The translations under genes and the position numbers were made by a program. DNA of 32,523 nucleotides. It comes from Chloroflexota bacterium (GTDB taxonomy: Bacteria; Chloroflexota; Dormibacteria; CF-121). Where the stretch lies: contig VBEW01000056.1 in the NCBI GenBank assembly GCA_005889225.1, forward strand, positions 1-32,523, in the 5' to 3' direction. The first letter of the stretch is position 1. Every line of letters starts with the position of its first letter. The notes beneath the pieces are model-generated. The model made no database searches, was not told the origin of the DNA, and saw only the letters and a program-made list of their open reading frames with translations. This document shows positions 30,277 through 32,523 of the stretch, in pieces.

Positions 30277-30298
30277 ATTATACGAGATTCCCGGAATC
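30277..30298 (-). promoter_or_regulatory. greA promoter -10 with adjacent palindrome
   Basis: On the minus strand TATAAT (30277-30282) is a consensus -10. Three bases upstream is GATTCCGGGAATC (30286-30298), a palindrome with 6-bp arms that fills the spacer region and may be an operator. The -35 is weak. Confidence 0.6.
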
Positions 30299-30304
30299 GG
30301 TTCG

Positions 30305-30772
30305 CTAGCGCGAAATCTGAATCGCCAGCGGTGGCAAATTCTCGCGCACCCGGGCGCCGGCGCCCATTGGCAGGACGACCAGGAAGAGACCGTGAATGGT
30401 ATAGGTTCCAGGCGCCAGGTTGCTCGAGGTGGGCCAGTCTGCTGTGAATTTCGCGGCCTCCCCGGCCGGCAGGGACTTGTGGCCGAATGCCATGCACTGG
30501 ATGGCGGGCACCGGCTGCGCCCAGACCTGCTGATGCTGGCTGTCCTCCGCCCAGATATGGAGCGTCTGGACACATCCGATCTCGTAGTCGATCGGTCCCG
30601 TGACGGTCAGGATGAGATGGACGGTCTCGCCGGCGGCCAGCCGAGCCGGCGCGGCCTGCGCAGAAAAGGGTCCGCTGCTCCCGGATACGGTGCCGCCCGC
30701 GCCTGGGCCGGCGGCCTGGGCGCCGCAGCCGGCCAGCACGATGGCGACCAGCAGCAAGAAGAATCGGTTCAC
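30305..30772 (-). CDS. Lipoprotein with BsuPI-like (Ig-fold) domain
   Basis: From GTG 30772 the protein is 155 residues and begins (M)NRFFLLLVAIVLAGCG. This is a short lipoprotein signal peptide with lipobox LAGC, so the mature protein is lipid-anchored outside the membrane. The remainder (FSAQAAPARLAAGETVHLIL, then SLPAGEAAKFTADWPTSSNL and LAPGTYTIHGLFLV) has the pattern of the BsuPI-type intracellular proteinase inhibitor fold, an Ig-like beta sandwich. Two cysteines in CVQTLHIWAE and IQCMAFGH may pair. A TTG 9 codons upstream (30799) is an alternative start, but it would disrupt the signal peptide layout. Function is unknown; an extracellular inhibitor or binding module is plausible. It is upstream of greA by 74 bp. 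Confidence 0.85.
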   Translation of the reverse strand: MNRFFLLLVAIVLAGCGAQAAGPGAGGTVSGSSGPFSAQAAPARLAAGETVHLILTVTGPIDYEIGCVQTLHIWAEDSQHQQVWAQPVPAIQCMAFGHKSLPAGEAAKFTADWPTSSNLAPGTYTIHGLFLVVLPMGAGARVRENLPPLAIQISR

Positions 30773-30839
30773 TCCGGTATGACGGTCGGGGAGGGGCAAA
30801 AGTTCCGGGGTCGCGGGTCCGATCCGGACCGGCGGATCG

Positions 30840-31262
30840 TTATTGGCCGGTCCCGCGGCCCCTTTTCGGGTCCTTCAGGTAATCGGTCAGCCCGAGGACG
30901 TTCCCCCATGGATCGGCCAGCTCAACCGCCCAGCCGGTGAGGATCTCCATCGGCTCGCCCAGGACCTGGGCCCCTCTCGAACGTAGAGCCGCGGCGGCCG
31001 CCCGAGCATCCTTGACCTCGAGCCAGATCCGGGGCGTGTCACGTGGTGGTGACGGCGTCATCGCCTGAACTCGGATCATCAACCCGGGCTCTTCCCCGCC
31101 GAGGCGATAGCCGACCACCCCCGCCTGGGGCACCGCGAACTTGACCGGTAGCCCGAGCGTCGACTCATAGAAGGTCCGCGCCTGCTCCAGGTCGCCGACC
31201 GCCAGCATGACGTTGTCGACGCCGAGCACCTCGAGGTCGCCCACGGTCAGGCCGCTTCGCAC
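30840..31262 (-). CDS. VOC (glyoxalase/bleomycin resistance fold) family protein
   Basis: This 140-residue protein has the paired beta-alpha-beta-beta-beta pattern of the VOC superfamily: GVDNVMLAVGDLEQARTFYE and STLGLPVKFAVPQ, then IWLEVKDARAAAAALRSRGA and ELADPWGNVLGLTDYL. The usual metal-binding His in the first strand is Asn here (VDNV), while a Glu near the end (VELADPWGN) remains, so metal binding is doubtful. GTG at 31262 overlaps the dus gene by 16 bp; GTG at 31244, 2 bp after the dus stop, is an equally good start. No activity can be assigned. Confidence 0.88.
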   Translation of the reverse strand: MRSGLTVGDLEVLGVDNVMLAVGDLEQARTFYESTLGLPVKFAVPQAGVVGYRLGGEEPGLMIRVQAMTPSPPRDTPRIWLEVKDARAAAAALRSRGAQVLGEPMEILTGWAVELADPWGNVLGLTDYLKDPKRGRGTGQ

Positions 31263-32248
31263 TCGGGGTCGGACAGGCGAGACCCGGGATCGATCATAAG
31301 CGCGCGCTCCAGGACCTCCGCGACATCCGACGGGCTGGACACCGACTGGACCATCGTCCGGAGTCGGGCCGCGCCGCGGAAGCCTCGCAGGCCCCAGGCG
31401 ATGAACTTACGAAGCAGCCGGGGCCCGCGCTCGGCGCCGTAATAGTCGAGGACCAGGTCAGCGTGCCGACGGATCAGCGCGATCTGCTCGGTCCAGGACA
31501 GGTCGGGGATCACCTCGCCGGTGGTCAGGCGAGCCACCGTCTGGCGCACCAGCCAGAGGTTGCCCAGGATGCCGCGACCCAGCATCACGGCATCGACGCC
31601 GCTCTCCCGGATGCGGCGGACACTGTCGTCCGCGGTCCGCAGGTCGCCGCTGCCCGCCACCGGGATCGCGACCGCGGCCCGGACCTGCGCGATCGCCACC
31701 CAGTCCGCCGAGGGGTCATACCGCTGGGCGCGCGTGCGGCCGTGCACCGCGAGGCCCTGGATACCGGTTGCCTCCAGCCGGGTGGCCATTTCCAGGTAGT
31801 TGCGGGTGCCGGCGTCCCAGCCGATGCGGATCTTGACAGTCACCGGAACGGCAACCGCCCCGACCATGGCTTCGCTGACGCGGCAGGCACGATCGGGATC
31901 GCGCAGCAAGGACGAGCCACCCGAGGTCTTGACGACCTTCGGCACCGGGCAGCCCATGTTGATATCGACAATGTCGGCGCCGGCCGCCTCCGCGATTTTG
32001 GCCGCCTCCGCCATCACCCCGGGATCGCCGCCCATCAGCTGCACCGAGACAGGCCGCTGGTCCCAGCCGAGGTCCATCAGCCGAAACGATTCGCGGTGCC
32101 GCCGGACGAGCGCCTCGCTGCTGATCATCTCGGTACAGGCCAGCCCGGCGCCGAACTCGCGAGCCATCTTGCGGAAGGGCGCGTCCGTAACGCCCGCCAT
32201 CGGGGCGACGTACACGGGCGAGCTCAGGGTATACGAGCCGATTTTCAC
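31247..32248 (-). CDS. dusB: tRNA-dihydrouridine synthase (DusB type)
   Basis: This 333-residue flavoenzyme reduces uridine to dihydrouridine in tRNA D loops. It begins LSSPVYVAPMAGVTDAPFRK (8-27), with the catalytic Cys100 in INMGCPVPKVVKTSGGSSLL and FMN-binding segments ITVK-like (VPVTVKIRIGWD), VHGRTRAQRYDP and VMLGRGILGNLWLV. Length is normal. The start is GTG at 32248. It is followed by the VOC gene with a 16-bp overlap and preceded by the small membrane protein gene on the same strand. A dus gene near lysS is common in bacteria. Confidence 0.95.
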   Translation of the reverse strand: MKIGSYTLSSPVYVAPMAGVTDAPFRKMAREFGAGLACTEMISSEALVRRHRESFRLMDLGWDQRPVSVQLMGGDPGVMAEAAKIAEAAGADIVDINMGCPVPKVVKTSGGSSLLRDPDRACRVSEAMVGAVAVPVTVKIRIGWDAGTRNYLEMATRLEATGIQGLAVHGRTRAQRYDPSADWVAIAQVRAAVAIPVAGSGDLRTADDSVRRIRESGVDAVMLGRGILGNLWLVRQTVARLTTGEVIPDLSWTEQIALIRRHADLVLDYYGAERGPRLLRKFIAWGLRGFRGAARLRTMVQSVSSPSDVAEVLERALMIDPGSRLSDPECEAA

Positions 32249-32263
32249 GGGCTTACCAGCCTA

Positions 32264-32467
32264 TCAGCCTCCGCGCCGGAATCGGACCTCGAGCAGGAGG
32301 GCGATCACGCCGAGCATCAAGATCACGCCCACGTTCTGTGGGTTGATGAAAATCGCGAACAGGGTGGCGGCGGCGATGAAAATAGCCGCGGGGTCGCGGA
32401 TGGGCGGCGTCCGCTCCGGACGAAGGGGCGGCGGCTGTCCGGGTGGCGGCGGGAGCTGCTCAGACAT
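32264..32467 (-). CDS. Small two-helix membrane protein
   Basis: This 67-residue protein has a Pro-rich N-terminus (MSEQLPPPPGQPPPLRPERT) followed by two hydrophobic stretches, AAIFIAAATLFAIFIN and VGVILMLGVIALLLEV. The C-terminus is basic (RFRRGG), so it is probably a hairpin in the cytoplasmic membrane. Family unknown. Its ATG overlaps the end of the coaX-like gene by 8 bp, and dusB starts 15 bp after its stop, so it belongs to the same operon. Confidence 0.75.
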   Translation of the reverse strand: MSEQLPPPPGQPPPLRPERTPPIRDPAAIFIAAATLFAIFINPQNVGVILMLGVIALLLEVRFRRGG

Positions 32468-32523
32468 TCATCTCATAGATGAGCCGCAGCCCCTCGAGCA
32501 TCAAGCGCTGATCGACCAGCTCG
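32460..32523 (-). CDS. coaX: Type III pantothenate kinase, C-terminal end only (runs off the right edge)
   Basis: Only the last 21 residues are in the window: ELVDQRLMLEGLRLIYEMNV, then TGA at 32460. The LEGLRLIYE ending resembles the C-terminus of CoaX (type III pantothenate kinase), which makes 4'-phosphopantothenate for coenzyme A synthesis. The dus and lysS neighbourhood also fits coaX, but the assignment rests on a short stretch. It overlaps the start of the membrane protein gene by 8 bp. Confidence 0.55.
   Translation of the reverse strand, partial: ELVDQRLMLEGLRLIYEMNV

Overview
The window is a gene-dense, GC-rich bacterial chromosome segment of about 32.5 kb. No phage, insertion sequence, CRISPR array or rRNA is visible. 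Several traits point to a GC-rich terrabacterial lineage (Chloroflexota/Dormibacterota-like or actinobacterial), but the phylum cannot be fixed from sequence reading alone. They are: LexA boxes of the CGAAC-N4-GTTCG type, an imuA/imuB mutasome pair, a DUF222-HNH protein, UdgX, an F420-type luciferase-like protein, many GTG starts and apparently leaderless promoters.

Region 1 (1-5757) is rich in DNA-damage functions. imuA-imuB (minus strand, imuB running off the left edge) and a small-protein/DUF222-HNH operon (plus strand) each have a sigma70-type promoter whose 17-bp spacer holds a LexA box. A free-standing AsnC/Lrp effector-domain gene lies between them. After these come a DUF72 protein whose end overlaps a tRNA-Ser(GCT) gene, two small conserved-looking proteins, and a UdgX-type uracil-DNA glycosylase overlapped by a soluble PAS histidine kinase.

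Region 2 (6930-12581) is a cyanophycin locus. cphB (cyanophycinase) and cphA (synthetase) overlap as an operon. They converge on a CphA-like Mur ligase that lacks the ATP-grasp half.

Region 3 (12600-17432) holds stripped-down signalling parts. A minus-strand operon encodes a 51-residue coiled-coil peptide, a winged-helix protein without a receiver, and a HisKA-like helical protein without the phospho-acceptor His. Divergent from it are cheB and cheR (CheR-PAS-coiled coil-PAS), then a second CheB antisense to the cheR end, and a degenerate receiver protein.

Region 4 (17429-24805) is an accessory and metabolic stretch: a TetR/DHA2-exporter pair with two matching operators, a zinc-ribbon MBL hydrolase, a DUF4287/DUF5655 protein, a secreted SGNH hydrolase, a phosphoribosyltransferase, a luciferase-like oxidoreductase and a YpfJ-type metallopeptidase.

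Region 5 (25003-32523) is mostly housekeeping on the minus strand. In order of transcription it holds coaX (3' end only), a small membrane protein, a DusB-type synthase, a VOC protein, a BsuPI-like lipoprotein, greA, an FAD oxidoreductase, lysS, serS, an unrecognised protein and tRNA-Ser(TGA). The FAD oxidoreductase has no usable start codon ahead of its FAD-binding motif.

No intergenic gap exceeds about 210 bp. The best candidates for something new are the paired SOS promoters with the HNH operon, the ATP-grasp-less CphA paralogue, the degenerate signalling operon with its nested repeats, and the start-less FAD gene.
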